A DNA stretch of 32,066 nt from Fragilaria crotonensis (lineage: Eukaryota; Bacillariophyta; Fragilariophyceae; Fragilariales; Fragilariaceae): positions 1 through 32,066 of the forward strand of contig JAKSYS010000699.1 of assembly GCA_022925895.1 (NCBI GenBank). The letters run 5' to 3'. Below are positions 1 through 11,181 of this stretch, piece after piece. A program made the position numbers and the translations under genes. Every line of letters begins with the position of its first letter. Within the stretch, counting starts at the first letter, position 1. The notes under the pieces are model-generated. The model had not been told where the DNA came from and did no database searches. It worked only from the letters and a program-made list of their open reading frames with translations.

Positions 1-2405
1 AAAACAAAATTGTACTGGTGTGGATTGCTTGGTGTGCATTGATTGTATTGCTTGATGGCATCCTTGGAAGCGCTTCACTTTCCACGCTCATTGACTTCTT
101 GAACAAGATTCAATGCATGATCCCAGAATGCAATAAAAATACTATGCAGAAATTCTCATTTTGGAAATGAAAAACTAGCTGTCATCATGATGGTTTCTTA
201 AGTGTGTATTGGGTGTATTGACAGCACCCTTTGATTGTCAGTACTATCCATGATGCCCATCAACACTTGTTGAATTCAATGCACAAATCAACACTTTGGG
301 TGTGGGATCCTAGTTAAAGAGGTGCAAAATCTGTGGTCAACCTGGGAATTGGAAAGTTTTGGTCAATATTTGTTGAGTTTTTATTATGTGTGGTATTGAT
401 GACACCGCCCATTGATGGTAACTGACTTCTGGTAAACTCAGTGCACAAGCAAATCCAGCACACTTGTTTACTTGGTGTAGGATCCGTGCTCAAATGCAAA
501 AACTGCGGTCAGCTATGGGCATGGAGAAATTATTCTGTCAGTGTTTGTTGTATTTTCTTCAGTTGTTTTGTTGACCCTTCTTGATTCTAACAACTTTCAA
601 TACAAACTGACTGTTGCGCAAACAAGTATGCAAAACCCCGGAGTACAGAACTTTTGCAGATTGGGGGTTCCCACTTCAATTCATATTCTGTGGTCAGACT
701 TGGAGATGCGGAAGATGGTCCTGTCAAAGTCTCTTTCAGTTGCATTGGTGATAATCATGGCACCCTTGGATTTTTTAGTGAGCTTACTTATTGGTTGAAT
801 CACAAGGCAATGCACAGCCAAGCCCCAAATATACAGGGTGCAGAGTCCCCATTGTAATGAAAAATCTGAGGGCTGCATTGGAGATGCAGAACAAATCTTC
901 TGTCAAGGAATGTTGAGGGTGTATCAGAAATGTTTTTGCCCTAGGATTTTGTAGTGAGCTTACTTATTGGTTGAAAGGCAAGTCAGTGCACAAGCCCCAA
1001 ATATACAGGTGCAGGGTCCCCATTGTAATGCAAAATCTGAGGGCTGCATTGGAATGCAGAACAAATCTTCTGTCAGGATTGTTAAAGGGTGTATCAGAAA
1101 TGTTTTTGACACCTAGGTTTTTTTGTAGTGAGCTTACTTATTGGTTGAAAGACAAGATAGTGCACAAGCCCCAAATATACAGGGTGCGGGGACCCCTTTG
1201 TAATGCAAAATCTGAGGGCTGAATGAAGATGCAGAAAAATGTTCTGCCAGAGTTTGTCAAGTTTGCATTGATGATACCGACGGCATCCTTTGATTGGAGT
1301 GGGTATATACCCATTGACTAGTGTGCAATTCGGTGGGTAATTTGCCACAATTGCCGATACAGGGTTTTTTGATTAATGAATATTCTGCAGTCAGACATTA
1401 ATATTCTGCAGAATTGTACTGTTGTATTTTGTTGAGTGTGTATGGATTGTATTGATGGCATCCTGAGATCCTTTCAACCTTTTTTGCTCATTGACTTCTT
1501 GAAGATTCAATTATGATGCCAAAATGCGAACAAAAAAATACACAAAAATGATCAATACTCAATGGATTTTGGATTTTTAAAAAATCAAAAACTGGCATTT
1601 ACTCCATCATCAAATGCCTGAGACTCATTGGCTGAAGCTCCTGCAACAATATTTGCTTTGGGAGTTAGTGTTGGTGTTAGCTACATAAGTTAATGTGAAA
1701 TTTAGGATGCGATCACATGTTATCTACTAGTGTTGTAATCACACAAATCAGAAGTACTTTATGTTCTGAGCTTGTCAGTTGCACTATAACAACCCTAGCA
1801 TTGACCTTCGTTGCTGGAGCTTCTGTAAATGAGTCTCAGGCATTTGATGATGGAGTAAATGCCAGTTTTTGATTTTTTAAAAATCCAAAATCCAATGAGT
1901 ATTGATCATTTTTGTGTATTTTGTTGTTGCATTTTGGCATCATAATTGAATCTTCAAGAAGTCAATGAGCAAAAAAGTTGAAAGGATCTCAGATATAATC
2001 AATCCATCAACAAAAAACAACATACACCCTGCAGAATATTAATGTCTGACTGCGAGAATATTCATTAAAAAACCTGGCGGCAAATTACCCACTGATTGCA
2101 CTGAGTCAATGGGTATATATGCCCGCTCCAATCAAAGGATGCCGTCATCATCTGCAAACTTCACTGGCAGAACTTTTTCATCGGCCAGCCTCAGATTTTG
2201 CATTACAAAGGCACTGTATGGGGCTTGTGCACTAACTTGTCGGCCAATAAGTAAGCACACTACAAACTGGGTGCAACTCATTTCTGATACCACTGTAATC
2301 CTTGACAGAAAGATTTGTTCTGCATCTCCAATGCAGCCCTCGATTTTTCATTACAATGGACCTCACCCCTGTATATTTGGCTGCATTGACTATCATACTA
2401 GCTAG
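1..2405. repeat. Large fold-back (inverted-repeat) element, left edge truncated
   Basis: The left arm ends near 1647 and the right arm begins near 1810, separated by a unique spacer of about 160 bp. Examples of matching segments: the stretch around 1553-1647 is the reverse complement of 1810-1905; the block containing TCATTGACTTCTTGAAGATT (1489-1508) pairs with about 1950-1970; the GTGGGTATATACCCATTGAC region near 1300 pairs with 2100-2120; and the CTTACTTATTGG block near 1135 pairs with 2245-2260. The right arm fades out near 2405. The left arm continues as tandem units to the window start, so the arms are unequal. No ORF in it resembles a protein. The structure fits a Foldback-type transposon or a large palindromic repeat, but no target-site duplication can be checked because the left end lies outside the window. 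Confidence 0.8.
775..1260. repeat. Tandem units of about 175 bp in the left fold-back arm
   Basis: Each unit starts with a TAGTGAGCTTACTTATTGGT block (at 776, 952 and 1126, spacings 176 and 174 bp). It continues through CAAGCCCCAAATATACAG, CATTGTAATG and ATCTGAGGGCTG. More degenerate units lie upstream: the window start (about 10-130) resembles 1405-1530, and about 180-540 shows related GTGCACAA, GGATCC and TGCAAAA patterns. The right arm at 2230-2400 holds one to two units in reverse orientation. Confidence 0.75.
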
Positions 2406-3005
2406 TCAGCATTGAATAAAGGGATACAAAAATTCATGGGTAGAACAGTGAGAAAACCTTTAAGAATTATGTTTTGTATCTCTAACTCAGACTTCAGATT
2501 ATGAACGAAAGCAACGTGTAGTAAAAAGACTGTGTACTGGTTACTGGTGTACTGAAATCGCTGAACACCGGAGGTAGACTAAGGTGCTACGGTAGTACAC
2601 CAAGTACAAAGATTACGATTTGCCGACAAATGAGTAAATTGATTTGACTTTACAACAATAAGAAATTGTACAAACACCAGGACCATTTTGTAGTAGTAAC
2701 TGAGAAGCCCTGATGGCACTAGATGTATTGCTACTACTAGCTACTAGTATGCAAAGTTTAGTACCTAGTACTACATAGATAGGATGGGGGATCGGGAGGA
2801 GCACTGCCAAGTTCTAGTATACCTGCTGCTACCATAATGATTTTACTGTACTTCCATCAAATACATTTAGCTGCTGTTTTTCTCTGTCTGCCAAAGCCAA
2901 GATATCTTCATCAGCAATCATGTCAACTCCGCCAGTCAGATTCCGCGTCAGGCATTGTCATCGTTCTCCTCTTCAATCATCAGGTTCTGGCATGCAAGAT
3001 TGTCT
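2406..3005. other. Intergenic stretch without a recognisable gene
   Basis: Short AT-rich DNA between the fold-back element and the transposase relic. It contains several TACTAGTAC/GTAGTAC-type motifs (2590-2780) also seen elsewhere in the window. No reading frame here resembles a known protein. Confidence 0.5.
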
Positions 3006-4034
3006 TCAGCAGCAGCCAGCAAGAAATGGAGATCCAAGATGTTGCAGCCACCACTTGCAGAATTGAGAACTTCTTGTTGTGTCCATTTTACGGAGAAGAA
3101 GAAGGTGCTTTGCATTAAAATGTATTGCAGTCCCGGCCCCCGTCTCAACCTTTGCAGCACCTAACCGGGCACACAAGCGACTGTGCACATGTTTTGGCGA
3201 CTTGTGGTTTCTCTCTCGCCCACTTGCTCCAGCTACATTGCGGTGAACTGCAGACAGCAGGTGTTTGATTGAACTGTAGTCAGAGTTGTCGGACAACATC
3301 CGCAGCTCTGACGGTTTCATCATTGTATCCTTGAAGTTGCAAAACATCTCTTCATTTGAATTGTCATGCTTGGACCTTGTAATGTAAGTGGCGAACTCAC
3401 CGAACATTTTCTGATGACGGTCATCATTGCCAATGCAAGACAAGCGAGAGCAATCTTGGCTTGTTGATTAATTGACGGCTTCCCCAGTTGAAGGAACTCT
3501 TCTCCGAATTCACCTGCAATCCTTGTCCGCCTCTCAGTATACATTGGATGAGTTGCAAAGGCAAGTGCATGTGCTTCTGTGTAGATGGTTGCAAGACAAT
3601 GGTCTGTTAGAATTGTCATTCAAAACAATATCATCATTATTCAGGTTCAAGCCTTACTTGACAGCACCATCAAGCTTCTTCAGGTGATATTTTATTGCAA
3701 CAAAGCAAGCATAAACAGACAAGGCAGAAGGTCGCTAGCATCCTTGCCTTCAAAATAGGTGGGACAGGAACTGATTGTTCAAAAAAGGACTTCAAAAGCG
3801 GCGACGCCCTTCCAATACGCTGGATCTCGACAAGCTGCTTCAGCTTGTGCAGCTTGTCACACATGTTGATGTCAAGAGAGGGAGTAAGGGTTGCTGTTTG
3901 ATGGACAGCACGTGCAAAAGCATGTTTAACTTCTGCATTTCGTCTGCCTTGAGAGAATCAAAGTGTTGCCAACCGCCAGAAAAGAATGATGAAATATTAT
4001 ACAGGTGTTGTAAACAGCATGTATTAAACAGCAA
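3006..4034 (-). pseudogene. hAT-family transposase relic (C-terminal part)
   Basis: Several overlapping minus-strand frames join into one decayed protein. The best segment (3320-3619) has an HPMYTERR block followed by GEEFLQLGKPSINQQAK. It passes into the 3006-3443 frame, which holds SGRERNHK, VHSRLCARL and KVE-NAKHL blocks in that order. This order matches the C-terminal dimerisation region of hAT transposases, where a conserved S-ERN-F/K is followed by HSK-RNRL and a VEKL-N tail. Further upstream on the same strand, 3670-3864 and 3840-4034 give plausible transposase-like sequence in yet other frames. At least three frame changes and stops near 3640 mean it cannot be expressed intact. The N-terminal zinc finger and most catalytic residues are not visible. 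hAT is inferred from motif order, not from a search. Confidence 0.6.
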
Positions 4035-4541
4035 TTAAACAAACACATCCATAGTTATAGTTCGCGGAGTGCGAATACAGTGTGCTCTCGTTTTGTGTCG
4101 AACAGGGACTTTTACGCGCGGACAACGGGTAATGGGTAATGGGTGGGTATGGGTACGACCTAGTGGGCGTGGGTGGGTAATGGGTGGTCCGAGCTCGAGC
4201 GTGCGAAGAGTTGGTGGGTCATGGGTGGTCCAAGCCTGCGTACCGGCTGCCTTGGGTACCCATGGGCACAGGCGTCATACCCAGTGCAGGACTCTGCTCT
4301 GCAGTCTATGTACAGTGGCGCCGTTGACAAAAAGGAGGGGGTGTATGAGTACCAGAGACCAAACCCACATACACAATGAGCCTCGGTTAAATAAGGCAAC
4401 AAATACAGAAAACCTACATCGTAACAAGTCCCAAACGGGCGATCACCCGTGTGTTCGCATTCGCATTTAGTCGTGTCGAATGTCGCGAGCGTGACAACTC
4501 CGCACACATAGCATGGCCTCATCCTCAAAAATCAATTGAAA
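4035..4541. promoter_or_regulatory. Upstream region of the beta-propeller gene with a G-rich GGGT cluster
   Basis: About 500 bp without a gene. Between 4126 and 4190 the plus strand carries a dense series of GGGT runs (starting CGGGTAATGGGTAATGGGTG). Two related blocks of GGTCATGGGTGGTCC type lie at about 4178-4225. Five GGG runs fall within about 30 nt, enough to form a G-quadruplex on paper. The beta-propeller start codon lies about 350 bp downstream. Whether this is promoter sequence or simply a low-complexity repeat cannot be told. Confidence 0.45.
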
Positions 4542-7204
4542 ATGAATCTCAAGGTTATTCTCATCCTTGCCCTTGCCGCTCTCAATTCCGATGCTGCATC
4601 TGCATTCAGATATGACGATAAAGATCGAGGTGGATTTAGCAATTTGAATGTTGGGAATTCCGAGCGTCGATTGGTCGTTAACGCTACTAAACCTGCGTGG
4701 TGGAACCGCATCAAGAACTCGTACAAGGGAAATGATTTGAGGCTCTGTAAAAGGACTACTGCCCCGCCATCTGGATCTGCCTGTGGACGAGAGGTCAGGA
4801 CGTGCTTCTTCGGGACGCAAACATGCTCCTCAGTCGGACCTCATCCTAGGAAGAAGTGCCATTGCAATGGACAGGTGAATAAGTCGGGAACATGGAAGTG
4901 TGCACAAACATCCTGTCCCGCACCCTCAACCCCAGCAGGAGTATTTCGCTCTAGTCCCGGCAGTCCCTTCAAGGTCCAGATGAATCTCCTAACGCCAAAA
5001 GTTTTGCAAGGGTATGCTACCAAAGCAGGTCTCAAAGCTGATTTGACGCAGGCCGTCAAATTTCAGCTAAATTCCTTTATAGAGAAGCAGGCTTCATATG
5101 GCGATGGAGGCGTGTATGGCCCATTGTTTATGCCAGGACCTCCGACTGGAAACTCGCCAAATCTTGAATCCCCCTCAGCGGAAGGAGTAACCGACTTTAG
5201 CACAAACAACCAAGAGGAAGGCGTGGACGAATCGGACTTGGTCAAGTCTGATGGAAGGTTTGTTTACGCGGCGTATGGCGACATTGTCGTGATCTGGAAC
5301 GCGCGGACTGGGAAACTTGTTGCCAACTACACACTACCACCGACAGAAAAGGTAACTCAGCAGATTTTCCCACCATCAACGTTCGCCCGCCCAATATTCT
5401 ACCAACCCAAGCCCGTCATTCTTGGCATGTCGCTTGCTGCCTCACGTCTTGTACTATACGTGCAAGGATATGGCGAAAAGATTCGATCGGACCAAGACTA
5501 TACTTCCGCTTTTAGTAATGCCTACGACACTCGTGTGATTATCTTGGATACTTCCACACTTCCCGCCAGCATTGACATCGTGACTCAAGAAGACATTCAA
5601 GGAAGTTTCAGAGACGCTCGGTCCATTGGATCTGACATCCATGTCGTCACAACCTCGTATATCGACTACTACCCAATCATAGGGAGATTGTACCGCTGGA
5701 ACCCTGAGTATCAAGGCTTGAACTCGACGGAGTACAAAGCGAAAGCAGTATCTATCGCGACGCCTTTAATTGATGACTTTGTCGCGAGGCTCTTGAGTGA
5801 TATTTTGGTAAATGGCAAGGCTCCGGCCGTTCCCAAGATCTCCATTTGGCAGTCGAACCTCGGCAAAAGCGCCAACATTGTCGAGCAACTCTATAGTGGA
5901 GGTGCCGTTCAGGCATACGTGCAGCTCACGTCATTCTCGGTTCAAGACTTGGCCGGAAATCCGACACTCTCGACCGCTGGTGCGTTCACTCCATCATCAT
6001 GGGGATACACGTACGCCGTCGATGGCGATCTTGTGTTTGCAGCACAGGGCTGGAACTGGAGTCCGTGGTGGCGAGGATCATCCCAGACGACGTACTTGAT
6101 GGGATTCAAACTGGATGGTGCATCAGCAGCTCCCGCGTATTTGGGATCTGTTGACGGTTACATCTTGAGCCAGTACTCTCTTTCGGTCTTTGAAGGCCAC
6201 TTGCGTGTGGCAGCGACTGTCGATACGTTCTGGCCTGCGTGGCAGCCGGTAGAAGACAATTCTGGTTCAACAACTCCTCCTCAACCGGTGTCTACAACCA
6301 ACAATACGGTGTATGTCTTGAAGATCCCTACGGGCAATGAGACATTGTTGAAGACTGTAACCAGTATCCCGGATTTAGGCAAGCCCAATGAGCGGTTTAC
6401 GGCTGTTCGATTCTTTGGGAAAATCTGCTACACAGGTAGGTCATGTATATCTTCACTTAGTCATGCTCGGACGAATCTATCGTGAACACACGTTTCAGTT
6501 TTATTCTTGCTGAGATGACAACTTCGCTCCACTCACGTTCCATACTCTCCAAATTCGTAGTGACGTTCCTTCAAAAGGATCCATTTTATGTGCTAGACTT
6601 GAATCCCGCCGGTGCCAAGGTGCTGAGCGAGCTAGAGATTAGTGGCTTCTCCTCGTACATCGAGTCCATCAACGCCGCCGACACGTTGTTGGTAACCGTC
6701 GGCCAAGAAGCTGATGCCGATGGTCGTGTTTTGGGTGTCAAAATTAGTCTGTTCGATGCTACTGATGCTGCCAAGCCAATCGAGCTCCAGAAATTCGTTG
6801 CAGAGGAGGATTCTGACGTGCACTCTTCAAGTTCGGTTCAATGGGACTTCAAGGCGTTTCGATGGCTGTCACTGGGCGATGGGGTCGGTATTCTGATTAT
6901 CCCACTTCAGATTTATTCGTACAACGGAAGTCTCAAGGGAAACTTTGATGGTTTTGTCGCCTACGACATCTCCCTTGATGGTATTTCGGAAAGGGTTACC
7001 ATTTCGCACGTCGCTTCGAATCAATTCTACGGTTGCTACTACCAAGCATACTTGCCGGATCGTTCGTTTGTGTTTAACGGGGACGTGACCACCATGAAGG
7101 GTCATTCGGTTGTTTCCACTGATCTCGACACGGGTACGCAACGCTGGAAGTTGGATATGCCCAAGCCCGAGAATAAGAGCGACTGTGTCGTTTGGATGTT
7201 TTAG
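4542..7204 (+). CDS. Secreted beta-propeller domain protein (PF09826-like), two exons
   Basis: Coding exons 4542-6435 and 6561-7204 give an 845-residue protein. The 125-bp intron (GTAGGT...TTCGTAG) is needed because homology continues from GKICYT directly into VTFLQKDPFYVLDL. The start is the first ATG, opening a hydrophobic signal peptide (residues about 1-21). Residues 69-127 are Cys-rich (about ten Cys, ending near a W-K-C motif). The motif TNNQEEGVDESDLVKSDG at 221-238 is a hallmark of the bacterial and archaeal Beta_propel family; the later FTAVRFFGK and DPFYVLDL blocks are further family signatures, in the expected order. The family is extracytoplasmic and its biochemical role is poorly known; I infer a secreted or cell-surface protein. 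An ASA|F sequence sits at residues 19-22, but the acidic stretch right after it argues against plastid import. The neighbour downstream is on the same strand with a 1.17-kb gap. Confidence 0.88.
6436..6560 (+). other. Intron of the beta-propeller gene (125 bp, phase 1)
   Basis: Donor CACAG|GTAGG and acceptor TTCGTAG|TGACG. Splicing joins a split GTG valine codon and restores the conserved propeller strand; reading through gives a stop at 6483-6485. Confidence 0.88.
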
Positions 7205-8370
7205 ACCATGTCTGGAAACACGACTAGACTCGATTGCTTCATTTTGCTCACGTGCGGGTAATGTGGGATTATATCCCTGACAAGAATGTACTGGTCAGAG
7301 CGGACGGTGTTGGACTCCTCTGTCGGGATTAGCCATGTTACAACAATGCGGGTACCTTCAACAATTGATTCCTGTGCCGAATGTTTGCGCCCGTGGATGC
7401 ATATTTTCAGACTATACATTACACTCGTAAAGAGTATCTTAGATTTTAGATCTTTGATGATGGGGTGAGGCTTACTGGAACATGTCTATCATATGGATCG
7501 CCATTTCGACGTTTTCATTACACCTCATCTTGATGATTCGACTTCACGAACCCCAGTCCGCAGGATGATAGGGTCTACTACAATTACCGGTAGAGTTGTG
7601 TATCCCAAACGCTAGGATGGAACGGCGTGGTTTGGAGTTCTGACATTTAATCGGATTTCGAGGTACTAGTACCATACCTGTACTGGAGTATGATATTCGG
7701 AGCACTTGCACAGGATACAGGATACTGGTCTTGTAGTCGGAGTTTATGCTCGTAATGACTACAAGTACCGGGTGCTACTATTACGATTAATCCGACTTTT
7801 GTACATGTATACAAGGTACTTGTAGTAAGTACTGTACTCCAGTACATTATTGCATTCCCTTGGAGCGAAGAAGGGTCATTTGAATGGAATCATGGTCATT
7901 TTGCTTATTTTTATTAGAGTCACAGGTGCGTGCATCAAACCCGAGTCTTTCAGGATTGTTATTCGTTGTTGTTAGGATCATTTGATCAAGACATCCTTCA
8001 TCTCTAACACAGAGTTCAAGTCTCGAGTATATCTACAACACGAGAGTGGTATTCTGATTGTTCTATTGACCATCAACAGCAAACAGAAGCTATACTACTT
8101 CTCCTACGAAGGGGGTAAGAACAGAGAGACATGTGACTGAGGTTGTTGTTACTATCGTTGAACATCATTGAATACGTCCTGCATCTGTGTCCTGTGACTA
8201 CGATCTATTCATCACTTGAGAGTACAGCCTTTCCAGCAGAATACTCAATGTTCCACATCCGAGTCCTGTACCTCTAACACTGGTAATCGCGATCTACCGA
8301 GTAACTCACACCACCCTCTTCAGTAGAAGACAGGCAACAAAGTAACAGTCATTAAACAAATCATTTCATC
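7205..8370. other. Intergenic region with a GTAC-rich nested inverted repeat
   Basis: No gene is seen. At 7680-7845 the ends GTACTGGAGTA and TACTCCAGTAC are perfect 11-bp inverted repeats. An inner pair, CTTGTAGTC (7730-7738) and GACTACAAG (7757-7765), forms a second stem. The segment is rich in GTAC and TACTAGTAC words and may be a small decayed palindromic element. The last few hundred bases before 8371 should hold the promoter and 5' UTR of the Cys-module gene, but no clear box stands out. Confidence 0.4.
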
Positions 8371-11101
8371 ATGTCCACAAGGTATGAACCTCATGAATTG
8401 AGTCAGGTCGAATTCAAAGATGATGATGATGCTGTTGAGGAGGGCCAACTGCAAGTTGACTTCGCCGACAAGGATGCCCTATTGGATCAACTTGATTTGC
8501 CAATGGTGACGCCCACCCGAAGACGTGCTGGTCGTCCTTGGTTCAAGATCATGTGCGTACTTGTGCCAATTCTTGGAGCCATTGGGACGGGCTTGTATTT
8601 TATCCTTGCTCCAAGTACAAGCGACTCGTCCTCCTCGTCCACGTCATCATCTGCAGCATACCTCGTGGAGCCCCCTGCGAATATTGCTTCCAAATGCTCT
8701 ACTGACTCGGATGAGTGTCGCATGGTTTGTGAACCGGCTGAATGTTGCACCTTCCCATCCAACTTGGAACTCTCGTGTCTTGCTGGTAACGAAGACAAAT
8801 GTCTTGTCTACCATCAGTACTGTTCCATTCTGGACGGTGGCGAACAACTTGTCAAGTCGGAAGAACAGATTCCTCGTGCTCCCACCAATTTGGACACGGT
8901 CTGCACGACTGACAAGATTGCCACGGTCGATGGCTTTCAGGAATGTCAAGAAGCCTGTCAGCCGGCATCGTGCTGTTACGATGACAGTCGTGATGTTGAC
9001 ACGTGCAGCAACGAGGAGTGTGCCGACTATGCACCCTGTCTGATCCTCAGTGCATCGGACAACATCCACAAGGAAATTCCCGTGCATGTGGCCGATCAAT
9101 GTGATCATTTAGAAGACATTACCAGTCGGTCCGCATGTCGCGTCGCTTGTTCTCACGCGCTCTGTTGCTTTTACAAGGACAAGAATTCTTGTCCTCAACC
9201 TGACACGTCATTCTGTGAACAGTACTCGGTCTGCAACGATCTCGAGGTCGATGTAAATGTCGTGGCCGATTCCGCCGAAGTTACTAGTATTTGCAATTCC
9301 TACCACACCAGCATGTGTGAAGTCGTGTGCGAACGTGGTGCCTGTTGCTTTGCATCTGGCGGGTGTCCCAGTTCCGACATTAATTGTGCCGACTACATGA
9401 CCTGTGCCAACATTTATGGTGATACGCCCGATGATGACAAGAGTGGTGTTGAGGAAGGCTCGGTAACCGGTGGTACAGAACAACAACAGGGTGGAACGGA
9501 TAATGACAATGATGATTCGACTGGAGGCGTTGTCTTCAAGGCTGATGTTGATGATGCGTGCGTCGACCTTGATCCGGCCAAGGATTCCTCCACGGACTCC
9601 AAATGTGCCAAACTGTGTGCCAATGCGGAATGTTGCTTTACACAATCGGGATGCAACACCGAGATCAATTGCGGTGTATACAAGGAGTGCGACGTTATCT
9701 ACGCAACTTTAGTCCAAGAAGCAAGCAACGGCGGCAGCGGTGGCAGCAATGGTTCCAAGACAGACGGCGATGGAGATGACAATCTTGGAATTGTCTTCAA
9801 GGTTGATGTTGATGATGCGTGTGTACGTACGATCCTGGTGCTGATGGTTCGGACCAAGCATTGTGCCCAAAGCTCTGTGCCGACGCTGCTTGCTGCTTCC
9901 ATGCGAATGGATGTACTACCGATATCAATTGTTACACGTACTCAGAATGTGATGTGCTCTTTCAAGACGACAGCAGCGGTGCTGTTGCTAGTCTAACTGG
10001 ACTTAAAGCAACTGCAAGTGAAATCATTGAAGCCTGTGACACACCCTTCCAAGAAGCCGTGTTGAATTCCGATGGCGAGACACTCTGTCATGCTCTATGC
10101 AACCCATTCAATTGCTGTTTCAACAATTGCACTGTCCCCTCGGGTGTTGATTGTACCATTGGCGCTGGGTGTGCACCATTGCACAAGCACTACAATCCAG
10201 ACGGTGCCGGCGCGGATGATAATAAAGCACAACTGTACGACATTATCATGGCAGCATGCGAGGTAAATTCAGACATGGAAGACTGCAAAGCACTGTGTGT
10301 CGATGGGCGTTGCTGCTTCGAGACGCAAAGTTGTCAGGCCCGTCGGATATCACTTGCTCTGACTACAAGGGATGTTTGGTCCTTTATGCTGTTGACGGTG
10401 AAGATGATGGCGCTGATGTTGCTGCAGTCGAAACTCAAGCTCCAGCGTCAACTGGCGGCGACGGGGGTGATGATGGATCAAGACTGTACGAAGTCATCAT
10501 GACAGCATGTGAGGTAGACGCCGACATGCAAGACTGCAAATCACTGTGCGTCGATGGACGTTGCTGTTTCGAGTCGCAGAGTTGTCAGGCTCCGTCGGAT
10601 ATTACTTGCGCTGATTACAAGGGATGTTTGGTCGTATATGCTGTTGATGGTGGGGACGACACTAGTGGTGCAACCGGAACTGAAACTCAAGCGCCAGACT
10701 CATCTGGGGGCACCAATGACAATGAAATTGGTTCTCTCTACACACTCGTCATGGCAGCTTGTGAAGAAGGTGGAGATACACAGTACTGCGAGTCTGTCTG
10801 TGCGGATGGACGATGCTGCTTTGCATCGCAAAACTGCCAAGCGTCGTCAGACATTACGTGTTCCGACTATACAGGATGTTCGACCATTTATGCCGTGGAC
10901 GGCGGTGACGGTGCTGCAACGACTAACCCAAATGACTACACCGCGGACGACATTGCAGCGGCTTGTTCGGACACTTCGACGCTTTCCATGTGCAGTCAAA
11001 TGTGTTCTGGATCTGAATGTTGCTTCAACTCGGACTTGACGTGCAGTGTCACCGTCGATTGTGACGTATATGACGCTTGTTCCAAGGTTTGGACTCGATG
11101 A
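8371..11101 (+). CDS. Type II membrane protein with eleven 8-Cys (CCF) modules, two frame breaks
   Basis: Read through two single-base gaps (near 9826 and near 10340), the span gives about 910 residues. Residues 1-57 are acidic and end in RRRAGRPWFK. A single hydrophobic segment follows at about 58-80, and a Ser-rich linker leads to the ectodomain. The positive charges before the membrane segment predict an N-inside, type II topology. The ectodomain holds eleven modules of the form C-x(7-16)-C-x3-C-x4-CC-x(4-8)-C-x(4-6)-C-xx-Y-xx-C, most with CCF, so eight cysteines each and probably four disulfides. Acidic, Gly- and Ser-rich linkers separate modules. Modules 8-10 are nearly identical (DGRCCF...SDIT), a sign of recent internal duplication. 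I know no named domain that fits; adhesion, a matrix role or ligand binding are all possible. The 1-bp gaps lie inside well-preserved modules, so an assembly error is as likely as a true pseudogene. Confidence 0.75.
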
Positions 11102-11181
11102 ATGGGGGGCTGTAGTTTGGGCGGGCGATCATAAGAATTCAATCTATAGGATAGCTATCTGATTAGTTTCAACGTTGTATT

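Noticed and set aside
4126-4190. GGGTAAT runs as interstitial telomere repeats
   Set aside because: The unit is irregular and is not TTAGGG in either orientation.
4542-4611. Plastid targeting of the beta-propeller protein from its ASA|F sequence
   Set aside because: The residues right after the motif are strongly acidic (DDKD), unlike a transit peptide; plain secretion fits better.
10330-10380. An intron explaining the second frame break of the Cys-module gene
   Set aside because: The only GT-AG pair spans about 30 bp and would remove two conserved cysteines; a one-base gap is shown directly by the neighbouring module.
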